Shown here: one piece after another, positions 1-12,022 of the stretch
Position numbering within the stretch: the stretch's first letter is position 1
Layout: the number at the start of each line of letters is the position of its first letter
Assembly: GCA_946699065.1 (NCBI GenBank)
Contig: CAMPDV010000195.1
Location: 248,001 to 312,000 of the forward strand
Origin: Loxodes magnus
Taxonomy: Eukaryota; Ciliophora; Karyorelictea; Loxodida; Loxodidae
Direction of reading: 5' to 3'
Length of the DNA stretch: 64,000 bases
Made by a program: the position numbers and the translations under genes
The notes under the pieces: model-generated
What the model saw: the letters and a program-made list of their open reading frames with translations, nothing else
The model's database searches: none
What the model was told of the DNA's origin: nothing

Positions 1-1566
1 ATTGCACTCTTAACAGTAAGGAATCACTTAATTACAAGGTTCACAAATTTAATCTTAATTTAAATCTTATTCACTTGCAGGGCATTGAATGTCACATTTC
101 TTATCGATTCATCTTAATTTATAAGGATTAAAACAAGAGAAGCATTAAGAAGTATTGCAGATTTGACAATTATTTGAAAATAATGAACAGGTCAGGCATT
201 AATCTTTGTTACTATTTAAATAAAAACCAGGAGAACATAGAGAACACTTTAATCCATCTTCTGTACATTACTAGCAATTTTAAATAGCTTCATTACAACT
301 TAAGCAAATTCTATAATTATCTTTGTCTTATTCAGTTTCTGGACAGTTAGCTGAGCATTTGTTTATATCATATTCTAACTTATAAGGAGAAGTACACTCT
401 ATGCATGGATTTCCTCCAGTGGAACATGTTTTACAATTATTTATTGTGCAGGCATAACATTTTAAGTCAACTCCAATATAGAATCCATCACTACATTTTT
501 TGCAAGTTAATCCATCAGAAGCGCATTCTAAACAGTTAGTTAAAGTTTAGTTGCATGGTTCACATTTTCTATCTCCATTTGAGTCTTAATGAGTAAAAGG
601 ACAGGTGTCTTAGCAAGAATTCTAATAAAGATATGTCTTAGAACATTAAGTACAAGTAATTGCATCAGTGCAAGCTGAACAGTCAGATATAACTGAACAT
701 GAAGAACATGTATTTCCTAAGATAAAATATCCAGTTTCACACAATGTGCAAACTGTTCCAAGAATATTGCATTAAAGACAATTGGTAAGAACTAAATTAC
801 ATAATTAACATTTAAAGTCATTGTCTTTATCTTATGTTGTGTTTAGACAAGTATCTTAGCATGTCCCATCCAAATTCAAATACTTGTTACTTAGACAGCT
901 TTAGCAAGTTGTGAGTGTTGAATCATAGCATTATCCATTTAAACAACCATTTGAACATAAATAGGAATTATAGAGAGCTACAAATTCTTGTTCGGTTAAT
1001 TATTTATTATTAGTCCAAAATCTTAAATCATAAATACTACAATTAAATATTGTATTTTGAGTTGAACCAATTGTAATATAAGAATTAGTAGTAAACGTAA
1101 ATTATTTGTAGCTAATGTTATTAGTGGGAATAAAAATTTTACTAGTGGAAGATTTTATAAAACTGTAGGTCAGATTGTAATTAGCTTGTTAAACTAAAAT
1201 TAATGTTCAACTATTATAAATTTTTACTAAAGAAGTCAAACTTAAATTGAAATCAGCTCTATAAAATTTTGTAATTTCATAGCTACTATAAATTAAAAAT
1301 TAAATATCCATGTAAGAGCTTTCGTTTTACAAAGTAAAGGCTGTTTAAAATATTGTCCCGCTTTAGACGCTTTAGAATGAAAATTTAAATCACCCTGTTA
1401 CAGCTCAGCCAGTTTGTGAGTTTATTGAAGGATCGTAATTAAGCTAAGAAAATTATTCTTTTTGTGTATTTTACCCTTATACAGTAATTGGAATGCTTGG
1501 ATTTGTAAGTTATAAGTATTGAGAAAAAACTTAATAAAGCTGTAAAATCAGGAACGCTAGTCACAT
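1..1566 (-). CDS. Cys-rich LamG-like surface protein A, N-terminal part (runs off left edge)
   Basis: Partial gene of 522 codons, open from an ATG at 1566 to the left edge when TAA/TAG are Gln and TGA is Trp. It begins with a signal peptide (MWLAFLILQLYQVFSQ), in which codon 2 is TGA. A LamG/concanavalin-like beta-sandwich follows (about residues 20-190, with GWAVTGWF, NSWTLILVQQ and RFWTNN). After that come Cys-rich CxxC repeats of the furin / growth-factor-receptor type (about 195 onward, such as CSNGC, CSSCS, CKKCSDGFY). Paralogues B and C share the whole order and most residues, so the start and frame are firm. The expected role is an extracellular ectodomain anchored by a C-terminal membrane region that lies outside the window. 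It is head-to-head with B, 10.4 kb apart, and shares its leader sequence. The ligand is unknown. Confidence 0.88.
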
Positions 1567-1592
1567 TTTTTATAAATAAAAGTGAAATTAAA
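1567..1592 (-). promoter_or_regulatory. Conserved 5' leader of gene A
   Basis: The bases directly before the ATG of A match those before the ATG of B (11997-12022) almost exactly, including a TATTTATAAAAA stretch touching the start codon. Further upstream the two sequences diverge quickly. This fits a short leader or core promoter with transcription starting very near the ATG. The function is inferred from conservation only. Confidence 0.4.
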
Positions 1593-4500
1593 CTTAATTT
1601 AGTTTAGTTTTAAACTTAAAAATTTCAATTTATTAAAATGCTTTAATTATATTATTAGTAGAAGGATTAATATTTGATAAAGCTTATATTTTAAGGAAAT
1701 TTGGATATTGGTTCTTAAAAGACGGATTAAATTTTGTAAAGAAATATACAACTTTTTAAATTTTAGTAAAAGCTTAAATATAATCTTATGAAATGGAATT
1801 ATTTTTATTTTTCACTTTCTTCTTTAGTAAAAGCATTCAATTTTAAAGGCATAATAATCAAGTTAAGCATTTCTTACTATTTTCCGTTAAATTAAGAATA
1901 ATTTTAGGAATTAAATATTTCTCAAAGTTCCTATTTTTCATGATAAAAATGATTTAATTAAGAAAAATAAATTTCCTTTGAGGAGATACATATAAAATTA
2001 AGATTTTAATAAAAGAAATTAATTTTTTAGCATTAAAGCACTAGAGAAAACATAAAAGAAGGAAGTGGAAGTTCTTATTTTCATCTTTTTAAAAATAAAG
2101 ATAGTAATACAAAAGTGAGATATTTTAGAATACTTCATTGATCTATATTCAATTATTAAAGAGAGATTTGTAACTATGGAATTTTCCTTATACTTATTTA
2201 AACTCTCTTATAATCTTCTTTGATATTAAATTTAAAATAATTTAAAAAGTTAATAAATTTAAAAATCTAAAATAAAAATATTTAAGAAACTAGTTTATTG
2301 AGAAAATTAGAGAGCATTAATATAATTAAAACAAGGAAAGATGAATAATAAAAAAATAAATAACAATTATTATAAATTTTCCTTCTTTCTAGTAAAAAAG
2401 AAATAGATAGATATATTTATTAATTTTAAATCTATAAAATACAAAAAAAGCTAGAAAAATTTTGAGATAAAAAATCAAAGCAAATCATTCTAAATAACTA
2501 TTCAGAATGAATTCAGATAAAATGCACGAACAATTTTATTTTATTTATAAATTTTAAAATTATATATAATGGATTTCAGAACTAATAAACCAAAATCCAG
2601 AAATTCATTTGGGAATAAATTAATAGAATACACAATAAAAATTTCTAAAAATTATTTGTACTTCTTAAATAATTATTAGAAACTTTAAGAATAATTGTTG
2701 AATTTATTTCACAAAACAAAATTCGTCTTTGAGTAAATTGAGCTTACATTTTTTAGGATTAAATGTAAGCATACAATTAGAAAATAATAGAAATCTGGAA
2801 GATTAAATCAGGATAGAAAGAAATATCTAGAATATTAAAAAAAAATTACGTAAATTAGAAAATATTTAAATAGTAAAAGCATTTTGAATGATATTTAAAG
2901 AAAATTACCCGTTTTCTCCTAAAAGAATTATAAAAATTTATTTAAAAGACAAGCCTCCTTTTGTAAACTTTTAAGTTTATCTTCATTTTTTAGATTTACA
3001 CTTAATATTAAATTTATTAATTTAAAGATTTATTATGAATTTCCTTTGATAAACAGCATGAATGGATTTTTACAATTTTAAATAAAACATAAAGTTTAGA
3101 TTAAATAATAAAATCTTACAATAAATTTGTTTTATTTATTTAAAAATAAGAATATTAGGTATATAGATCTAAGCTAATTATTAATATAATAACCATTTTA
3201 AAATTATTTCTGGTTATATTAAGTATTCTAACTTTAGTTTTATTAATACTTTGAGTATAAATTTCAGAAGAGATAAGCTTTTTTCATTATTATGCTATTA
3301 TTTTTAAAGAACTTATAAAATAATTGTATATTAAAAATAGGAATAAAAAAATTTTAACTTTGATATTTTATCCTAGATTTAATTTAAGATTGATATTAAA
3401 ATAACTATCTTTAGAAATTCTAGTTAGTCATTGCTAAAAGGAAAATTAAATAGTAAACATTTAAAATTAAATCTATATTATTTTTTATTTCACTCTCAAG
3501 GAATCAACTTACTTAATAAAAGATATTTAGATTTATTTGAATATGATTTAGGTAATATCAGCGAATTGGATATATAGTATGATTTTCCAAATTGTTTATT
3601 TATTATTTTATTCTCATTCATTTTTAAACAATTTCAAAGTATTATCACAAAATATCCTCTTTCATTCTCTTTGAATTATTAAATATTAATTCTTAATTTT
3701 TTTAAAATTTTATCGAAAAAATATTTTTTGTCTTTATTTTATAATTTATTTTATAATTATTTAAATTTAAAATAATTTATACTATAATATTGTTCTAATA
3801 TAAGTTTTAAAAACATTAATTTAACTCAAATAAATTAAATTAAAACATCTTTATACTTTTAAGTTGCTTTTTCTCTAAATTCGACTATGAAAATTTATAT
3901 TTGTATTTTCATTTGTTTTGATTATAAACTTTTAGATTTTATTTATAATTTGAATATTAGGCTTAGAGTTGATTTATTTTCAATCTGGAACTATTAATTA
4001 ATAAGTTTACATTTATTTTTAATTGTATGAAAATAGATAAATTTCATTATAAGAGTTGCTTTTAATTTGATTATCTATGACTTTCTTAATTGAAATTTTA
4101 GTAGCATGATCAAATAATTAATTTAAATTGCTATTAGTTTTGAATTTTATATACAAAATGTTGAGAAATTCTTTAATTATGTTTATAATAAATATAAATA
4201 AAATTATAGCAGCTTAATAATCTACAAGTAGTTACTACTAAAATAGATATTCTTATTTGTCTATTATTCACAATGTTTATTATTAATTATAATTGTTTAG
4301 TTACATTTTTTTATAACTAAACTAAAATTTCTTAAAATCTCAATTTTAAAAATCCTTGTACTTTTTATTTCTATAAATACCCTGAAAAAAACTAAAAATA
4401 AACAAAATTCTTCTTTCTTAAAATCTTAAATCTAAATCTAGCTTCATGTATATCTTAAAAAGAAGTCTTTTTATTTCTAAGAAAGATTCAGACAAAAAAA

Positions 4501-6723
4501 TTTATTTCGTAAAAGAAAAGCTCAAAGTTCTAAATTGCTTCTATTTAAAGGATTTAGATTTATACATGCTATTTATTAAGACTAAAGAAATAAACTAAAT
4601 TTATAATTTAAGTTTATTATATTATATTAATTTATTTAAAATTTAAAACAACTATTATAATGAAATCAAACTGATTTCTTTATTTTGTTCCTTAGCAAAA
4701 ATTACTCTTCATGAGATATATCTCATATGAATTGTTAAACTATCTAAACTTATAAAGATACTTATGCATTACAAGTATTATATTTTAAGATTTAAAAATT
4801 AAATTTTATTTTAACTATTTTTATCATGCTAATAAAAACAATATTTTTCATCTAAAATCATAAAAATTATTCAATTCTATGAACATGTCAAAGTTGAACT
4901 TAATATTTTTCTAGTATTTCAGCAAAGAAAAATTTTATTCTCATTTTGGAAAATAAAAATATAAAGTTTTATATACTAAAAGAAACTAAATTATTTTATT
5001 TAAGTTTAAAAATTTTAAAATGTTTGAAATTATTATTTAATATATTTCTATTTTATCTAATTTAATTAGTTAAAATTTAAAAATAGATATATATAAGATA
5101 AGATTAAATTTAATAAAACTAATGATATTGATATTTTAATTCTTTCCAAATATTAAGTCATTTATTTAGATAGCTATCAAAGATAAAGCTATATTAAATA
5201 GTTTTTCGTTGGGCTATATTTGTGTTCTCTAAAATTCTACTTTAATAAAATTAAATAAATTATAAAAAATTATTTCATGAGGTTTTAAAAGGCAACTTAA
5301 AAAGATAATAGTTACTATTTATAAAAAATAATAGATATAAATTTAACTAAGAAAGATAATAATTAATACTTATTTATCAGCCTATTTATTGATTCTAGAT
5401 TCTTTATTCATAATAATACATTTTAAGTTAGTCTAAGATTTCTAGTAATTATTTCATATGATTAAATTAATAAAGGCTATTATTTTTTATTTACTATTTT
5501 ATTAGATAGAGAAATAATTAACTTTTATTTCCATAAATAGTGCTATCAAAAAATTAAAGAAGCTGTTTAATAATTAAAATCATCAAAATTCTAGCAAGAC
5601 TTAATATCCCTATGTATGCAAAAAAACCACTATCATAGTAAAAACTATATAAGATGGATAAAATCAAAATTAATTAAAAATTTAATTATATACTTTATTA
5701 TAAGTTTATTTATTAAATCAAATAAACAGAAGATAAAGCTTAAAATGAAGGAATAAACCAAATAAAAAATTAAAATAGTTATATTTAAGTTTACTTAAAT
5801 CACCTGTATACTTTATAAAATAAAAAGAAGTCTATTGTATTGAATAAAGCTATACTCAAATATAAAATTAATAATTATATAGTGATAGCTACAAATGTAT
5901 AGATATTATTATTCTTATCAATTGTTTAAATTAAGTGGATATTTCTTAACTAAATTAAGAAGAAATTAATAACTTTAAGCTTTTCAAATTTTGTTAGAAA
6001 TTAAATTAAGAAAAAAAACTTAACTTAAAACAATGTAAAAGCTTAACTTAACTCTAACTTTTAAAGATTATTATTTATTTTTAGAGAAACTTTGTTGTAA
6101 TTTTAACGATTTGCACCTGGCAAGTAATTTAAACTTTTACTCTTTTAAATATATTTTAGGTTAAGATATTTTTAAAATAGATATATCTATTTATCTAAGT
6201 AATTTTAGATATTTTAATTCTTTTTCAAGAGTCTAAAAATTAAATTTATAGGAGGATCATAATCTCTAATTTATTATTTAAATATATCTTTCTAAGTATT
6301 TATTAAAACCTAGTTAGATCAAATATTTTATTAAAGAACTTAACCTATTGCTAGTAAAATTTACACAACTATATAAGCGCATTCCCATATACTCTCGTAA
6401 GGTTTTAGAATAAAATTTACTTATTTTAGATATTTCTATTTAGAATAAATCACACAGAAATATACCTAATAACTATTAACTTAGACAAAATAAAAAATAG
6501 TTATACAATTAAATTAGATAGATAAGTAATTTAATTTTTACTTAAATGAATCATAATTAGACTAATGCTAGACTATAAAATTTTTTCCTAAATTATTATT
6601 AAAACATTTACTCTTTATTAATCTTCTATGATCCAACTTAATTAATTTAATTTCTAAAGTCAAAAAAATATTCCAAATAGCTTTAATAATTGAAATCATT
6701 TTAAAAAATTATTTATATTTTTC
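1567..6723. other. AT-rich intergenic DNA between gene A and the two-module repeat
   Basis: About 5.2 kb of very AT-rich sequence with no long frame under the TGA-Trp/stop code that resembles a protein. I saw no RNA gene or obvious repeat in it. The first 30 bases or so next to gene A belong to the leader shared with gene B. Confidence 0.5.
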
Positions 6724-7238
6724 TTTAAAACCGCCATAGTTGTTCGAAGGTGAACAACAAGGTCATCTTCATCAGAGGTTGGGGAAGTTAAGTACCCATA
6801 ATCGACTTTATGTCTTCCTCTGCTTTGGTTTGGCCTCGAGACATAAGATTCTTAGACCTTCGACGTTGGCTTGACTTGGTTTCGTTTATTTTTAATACTG
6901 GAACAAAAAAGAAATAATATTGCGAGCTTCATCAGAGGTGGGGAATTTAAGTACCCATAATTGACACATGTCGTCCTCTGCTTTGGTGATGCAATGAGAC
7001 ATATTCCTGCCATGTCCTTGGACCTCCAGCAAGTATTAAAGATTACGAGTATTCTAAAATTATATCAGTATTGAACATTTTTATCAGTACTGAATAATTA
7101 TACCAGTATTAAACAAGGTCTACCAGTATCTGATAATTTTATCAGTAAGAAACATTCTTGTCAGTATGAAACATTTTTTTTAAAGAGCTGCGCACCAACG
7201 AGAGTGCTACGCGCTCTATAATCAAATTTATTTATTTA
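6724..7238. mobile_element. Two-module GC-rich repeat element, copy 1
   Basis: A 515-bp block, far richer in GC than its surroundings, repeated almost unchanged at 52777-53319. In order it holds: AAAACCGCC, a perfect hairpin GTTGTTC/GAACAAC (6739-6758), two related modules of about 110 bp starting near 6768 and 6928, a run of TATCAGTATTGAACA-like short repeats (about 7066-7175), and a terminal imperfect GC-rich hairpin (about 7184-7216). Each module has TTCATCAGAGGT, GGGGAA, TTAAGTACCCATAAT and CCTCTGCTTTGGT, and CAGAGG can pair with CCTCTG. It carries no ORF, so it is a non-autonomous mobile element or a dispersed structured RNA gene. I could not see a clear target-site duplication. Confidence 0.7.
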
Positions 7239-9519
7239 TTTATGTGCTTTATAATATAAGAATTAAGCTATAAAAAGCACCTGCTTTTGATTTACATTTA
7301 TTTAAGATTTTTGTCTATTATATTTTTTTATTAGTTAATTTCCTGAATATTAATTTATCAGAAAGCTACTAAAATATAATTATTAAATCCACACAACTTT
7401 AATTAATGAAATTAATAAATAGCAAATATATCTAAATTTTAATTATTAGATGTAAGCTAAAACTAAAAAGATATGATAGATGGTATAAAATGAGTAATCA
7501 ATTAAAAAATAAATAGCATTCCTGTTTGCTTTTAAATTTATTTAAATTAGATATATTAATCTAAAATTAATTAAGTTATGTTAATAGAAATTATTAATAA
7601 TTACCTTAAAATTATTTGTTTAATAGAAATCTTCCTTCTCTCATAGTTAATTATTAGTCTAATAAACTCAAGCAAATAAAAGTAATAGAAAATTTAGCAT
7701 TTTTAAAATTCTATTATGAATGCTTTAAATTATTTATTAAATCACAAACCATAATAAATTTAATTTTATTGCTGGAATAATGCATATAGCTTTTAAGTTA
7801 GACTGCTTATAAGTATAAAATTTTAGTTAAATAAAAATGATAAAGTTAGAAGATTAGATAGATAAGTATATTAAATTTCTAAAGAAATTTTATTTAAAGT
7901 TATTATTTATTTAGTAAGCTAAAAATGAAAATGATCTTTTACATTTGCTTATTAATTGATCTGCTTTTTAAATTTTAAAACTTTTAATTGAAGCAGAGTG
8001 AACATACTTCTATTAAAATAAAACTTGAAATTAATTCTTAAATTTCGAAAATCTATCAATAAGAAAATTAAAAATAATATGATCTAGAAATGCTATATAT
8101 CTTTACCTTCATATAATCCTATATGAAAAGCAAGATAATATCAATCCTCTAAGTAAAAAAGTGTAAATTAAAGTAGTAGAAAACATTAAAAAATATCTAG
8201 AATTTATTAATAACAAAAATAAATAAAATTAAAAAAAGAAAGGTAAATAAGTAAAATAATAGAATAATTAGACAAAAAGAATTGTTAATGATTAAATAAA
8301 TAATTTAAGAAACATTTCGAAAGTGTTGCTGATTTATATTTATTAAGAATATTTATGAAAAAGAGACAATTTTAAAATTTAATATATCTTAGAGAGTTTT
8401 TAATATTTTAGATTAGAGTTAATTAAAATTATCTAAAATTTAGCTTTAAATAGTGAATTTAATCTCATGCTAGTAGATATTATATAAGGAAAACATTAAT
8501 TTTCAATTTCTTAAAATAAATATTGTAAATAGATTTTCTTGCTTCTTTTGTAGATAAGATGAAGAACTTGCTTTGACTAAAATTTTATTATGCTTTATTA
8601 AGATAATGCTAATACAAATTCAAATTTAATTATTTATTTTCACTTAGGTGGAAAAAATAGTTTTATTATATAAAAATAGATAATTGCAATTTTCTTTAGT
8701 AATTAATGTAATTTTTTAAATAAATTCTATCCATTTGAATTAAGTGTAATTCCATTTAAATTTTAGGGATAGTCATTTACAATTTTAGATTAAACAATTA
8801 TGCTTATCTTCATGTATCTCAAGTCTAAAATGCTAAATCAATTACGACTTAAAATAAAAAAAATAATCTTTTGTTTTTACTATTTATAATAATTGTTTGA
8901 TATATTTTTAACTTTCAAATTAATATTAAGGAAATGTAGAAAATTAAGTGAGATTTGGTTCAATTAAATTTATATAAATTCTGTATCTTTATAACTAATA
9001 AATAAATCTATTAATATCTTTCTTCTATTTTATTATATTCTCTTTCTATTTTGAAGATTTAAATATCAAACATTTTATTTTCCTTTATATCATTGAATAG
9101 CCTCTTGATTTATTAATAATTGTTAAGAACATCAAATTAATTTTTTACAATAAAGGAATATTAAAAATGTCAACACGATTTAGGGTTAAAAATATTTAAT
9201 TTTTAGCTTCTAGCAAAATAATACACTAGCTTTATTAAATTTATCTTATATTACTATTTAGAAATTATATACAATTCATATTAATATATCTTATTAAATG
9301 TTGGTATCAACTAAACAAATTAAAAATATAAAGTCTAGTTTATTTTTGAAATTGTAGCATTTGTTCAATTTAAGAAATTAAAAACAGATATAAAGAGGTA
9401 AATTTATATTATAAATTAAAAATAGCATAATTAATACTTAAAATTAAAGAATCTTTGATTATATTAAGAAATTAATAGTTTAATTTAAAATATCTAAGCA
9501 GATTTTATTTTGTTTAGTG

Positions 9520-9537
9520 ATTATTATTATTATTATT
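9520..9537. repeat. (ATT)n microsatellite
   Basis: Six consecutive ATT units in noncoding AT-rich DNA. It has no evident function. Confidence 0.7.
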
Positions 9538-11996
9538 TACTTTAAGATATAAATGTAGATGTCTATCTACTTAAATACTTAAGTGAAATTTAAATTATTT
9601 ATTTCATGCACCTTTTAAAGTTAATTTATAGAAAAAAATTAAATAATCATTTTAAAGATGATAATCATAGAAAAAAATTATCCTTTATGAAGTTGTCTTT
9701 CTTAATAATTTAGAGATAGAAAATAGAAAACATTAAGATAGTTAATTATCAACCAAAATTTTAAGTATCTACTAGTAGATTATATGTTGGTATTAGTTGA
9801 TTTAGCACTCTTAAAAATATTTTAATTATGTTCTTGTTGATATAATTATTTTCTAAATAAGTTTAGAGCTTTTATCATATTTTTAAATTTTAAATTTTAA
9901 AATTTGATTTCCTAATTTAAAAAGGTTAAATATATCAAATCAAATGTAGGATTGCTGATTTATTACATTTATCACGAATTTTAAAATAAGCAGGAAGGAA
10001 ATAAATTAGTAGATATGATTTGATATGCAAGCGATTACATTTTGAAGAATTATTAGATTAAAATCTAACAAATAATTAGAAGTTTACATTTAAAAAATAA
10101 AATAGCTAACAATAAAACCATATTTAGCAACCATAAATAGATAATAAAACTAAATAAAAACTGGAGTTCAAAACAATAATTTCTATTAAAACTAATAAAA
10201 AATGTTGTGCTTTAACTTTTAGTGTAGAATGATATTGCTATAATAAAGTTATAATAATAAAAAATTAATAATAAAAGCTAATAAAATATAATAATTTAAT
10301 AAAAAGTTTAAATTTAGATAGAATATTTTTTAGTAATAATTAAAATTATACATTAAATGTAAATTAAAATTTTAAAAATTAAAACCATTTTAAAATTTGA
10401 AATTATATACTCTATAAAATATGAAACAAATTAAAAATTTAATTAGTGAGATATGCTTATTTTATTATGCTTTTTTTTTATTAAAGGAGAAAACATTAAT
10501 CGTATAAAGTTGCTTATTAAAGGCTTGTTTATAGTAAAATATTTTATTAATAATTGTGAAATGAATTATGAGATTTAAATTTGATTACAATAAAATTAAA
10601 ATAAATAAATTTGTTAAGTTAAAAGTTTTTCCTAAATTTTATTTTTGAATTTTTTGTCAGTTTTATAGAATTTAATTAATTTTTATTTTCTTAAGAAATT
10701 ATTTTATTTCTTAAAAGTTTATTCAATATAATAATTTAAATCTATTTTTGATTTTGCTTTTCAACCTTCTTCCAATCATTTTTGCAGATTGATTCAGTAA
10801 AATAACTTTATGATTATTTTTCTCATGCAAAATTTTATTATTTTGGCTTCATAGATTTTAGTTTTCCTTCTTATTTTATTAATTTAAATAAGTTACGCAA
10901 CTTAAATTTAAGTATTTTTTATTTTATTTTATTTTATTAATTTAATCTTATAAAGCTACCTAAATATATATCTCTGAAGCCAATGCACAATTTTCTATTT
11001 TTTCAAAATTTGTCTAAATTAAAAAATAAAATAAAGATAAATAATTTTAATTATAACTTAATCATCTAAGGATTTTATTTATTTAAAATGTTTAGTTTTT
11101 TTTATTTTCAAGCAGATACTTTGTAAATAAGGTTTTTGGAATTTTAAAATTTCTAATATTTATCTGCTTTTTTTAGTAAGATTAGGAATATTTAAAAATA
11201 GTCTAAGTGGTTTTAGTTATGATTCATTTTTCCTAGTTCTGTTATTATTATATTTATTTCTTAGTTAATTGTTTCTTAAAATATTTCTTTCTTCTTGAAG
11301 TTGTTTACCAATATAAATATCTAAAACTTACATGAAAAAAAAGATATAAAGAAAGACAATATAGATTAAGTAATAATCAATGAATAGAAAGTCCTATCGA
11401 TTATATTTATTAAACAGCAGAATCAAGCTTCTTTTTTTATGCAGCCACTTTTATTTAATATTAGATTAAAGAAAAAGATTGATATACTCTTTTAGAGATG
11501 ACTTAGGTCATATATCTATATTTAAGCAAATCTAATAAACTTAAAAATTTTACTAAATACCTTCTTAATCAATTTAGATTATCTTAATTATTAATTCCTA
11601 TCTACATAATTGAATAAATTCAGAAGCTAATTATATAAAATTAGCTATTATCTTAAAAAATATATAAGCAAGGATATTAATTAATTTTTCATTAAGTTGA
11701 ATACTTGCTACAAGAGAATAAGATATTTAATTATAATCATTGTTTAAGTATAGGATAATACTTAAAATAGAAATAAGCTATTAACAAGCCTTTTGCTTTA
11801 CTAAATTGTATCTTAAGCTTTAAATTTACTCATGTAAATACTTTAAATTTATAATTTTAAAAAAGAAATCTAAATTTTTAAGTGCAAAGCTCTATATAAG
11901 TTTCTAATTAAAATATTTTTAAAAAGATAATCCATAAGATTATTAATACAGTCAGAAAATTTAATAAATAGAAATAATAATAACTTAAAAATTTAA

Positions 11997-12022
11997 TTTA
12001 ATTTCACTTTTATTTATAAAAA
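11997..12022 (+). promoter_or_regulatory. Conserved 5' leader of gene B
   Basis: This matches the leader of paralogue A (1567-1592 on the other strand) almost base for base, with TATTTATAAAAA directly before ATG. The flanks beyond it do not align. It is a candidate core promoter or 5' UTR; the role is inferred. Confidence 0.4.

Larger units (their letters stand above)
7239..12022. other. AT-rich intergenic DNA upstream of gene B
   Basis: About 4.8 kb of AT-rich sequence without a recognisable gene. It includes a short ATT microsatellite near 9520-9537. The last 26 bases are the leader of gene B. I see nothing else to annotate. Confidence 0.5.

Noticed and set aside
6739-6758. GTTCGAA-like motif as a tRNA B box of a tRNA-derived SINE.
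   Set aside because: It is part of a perfect GTTGTTC/GAACAAC hairpin, and no A box or cloverleaf is seen upstream.
6724-7238. Repeat element lying almost exactly midway between the starts of genes A and B, suggesting a palindrome centre.
   Set aside because: Beyond about 30 bases of shared leader, the sequences on either side of the element do not align as inverted copies, so the central position looks accidental.
9170-9195. TTAGGG-like string near 9180 as telomeric repeat.
   Set aside because: A single occurrence with no tandem repetition. Ciliate telomeres would be GGGGTT or GGGTTA-type arrays.
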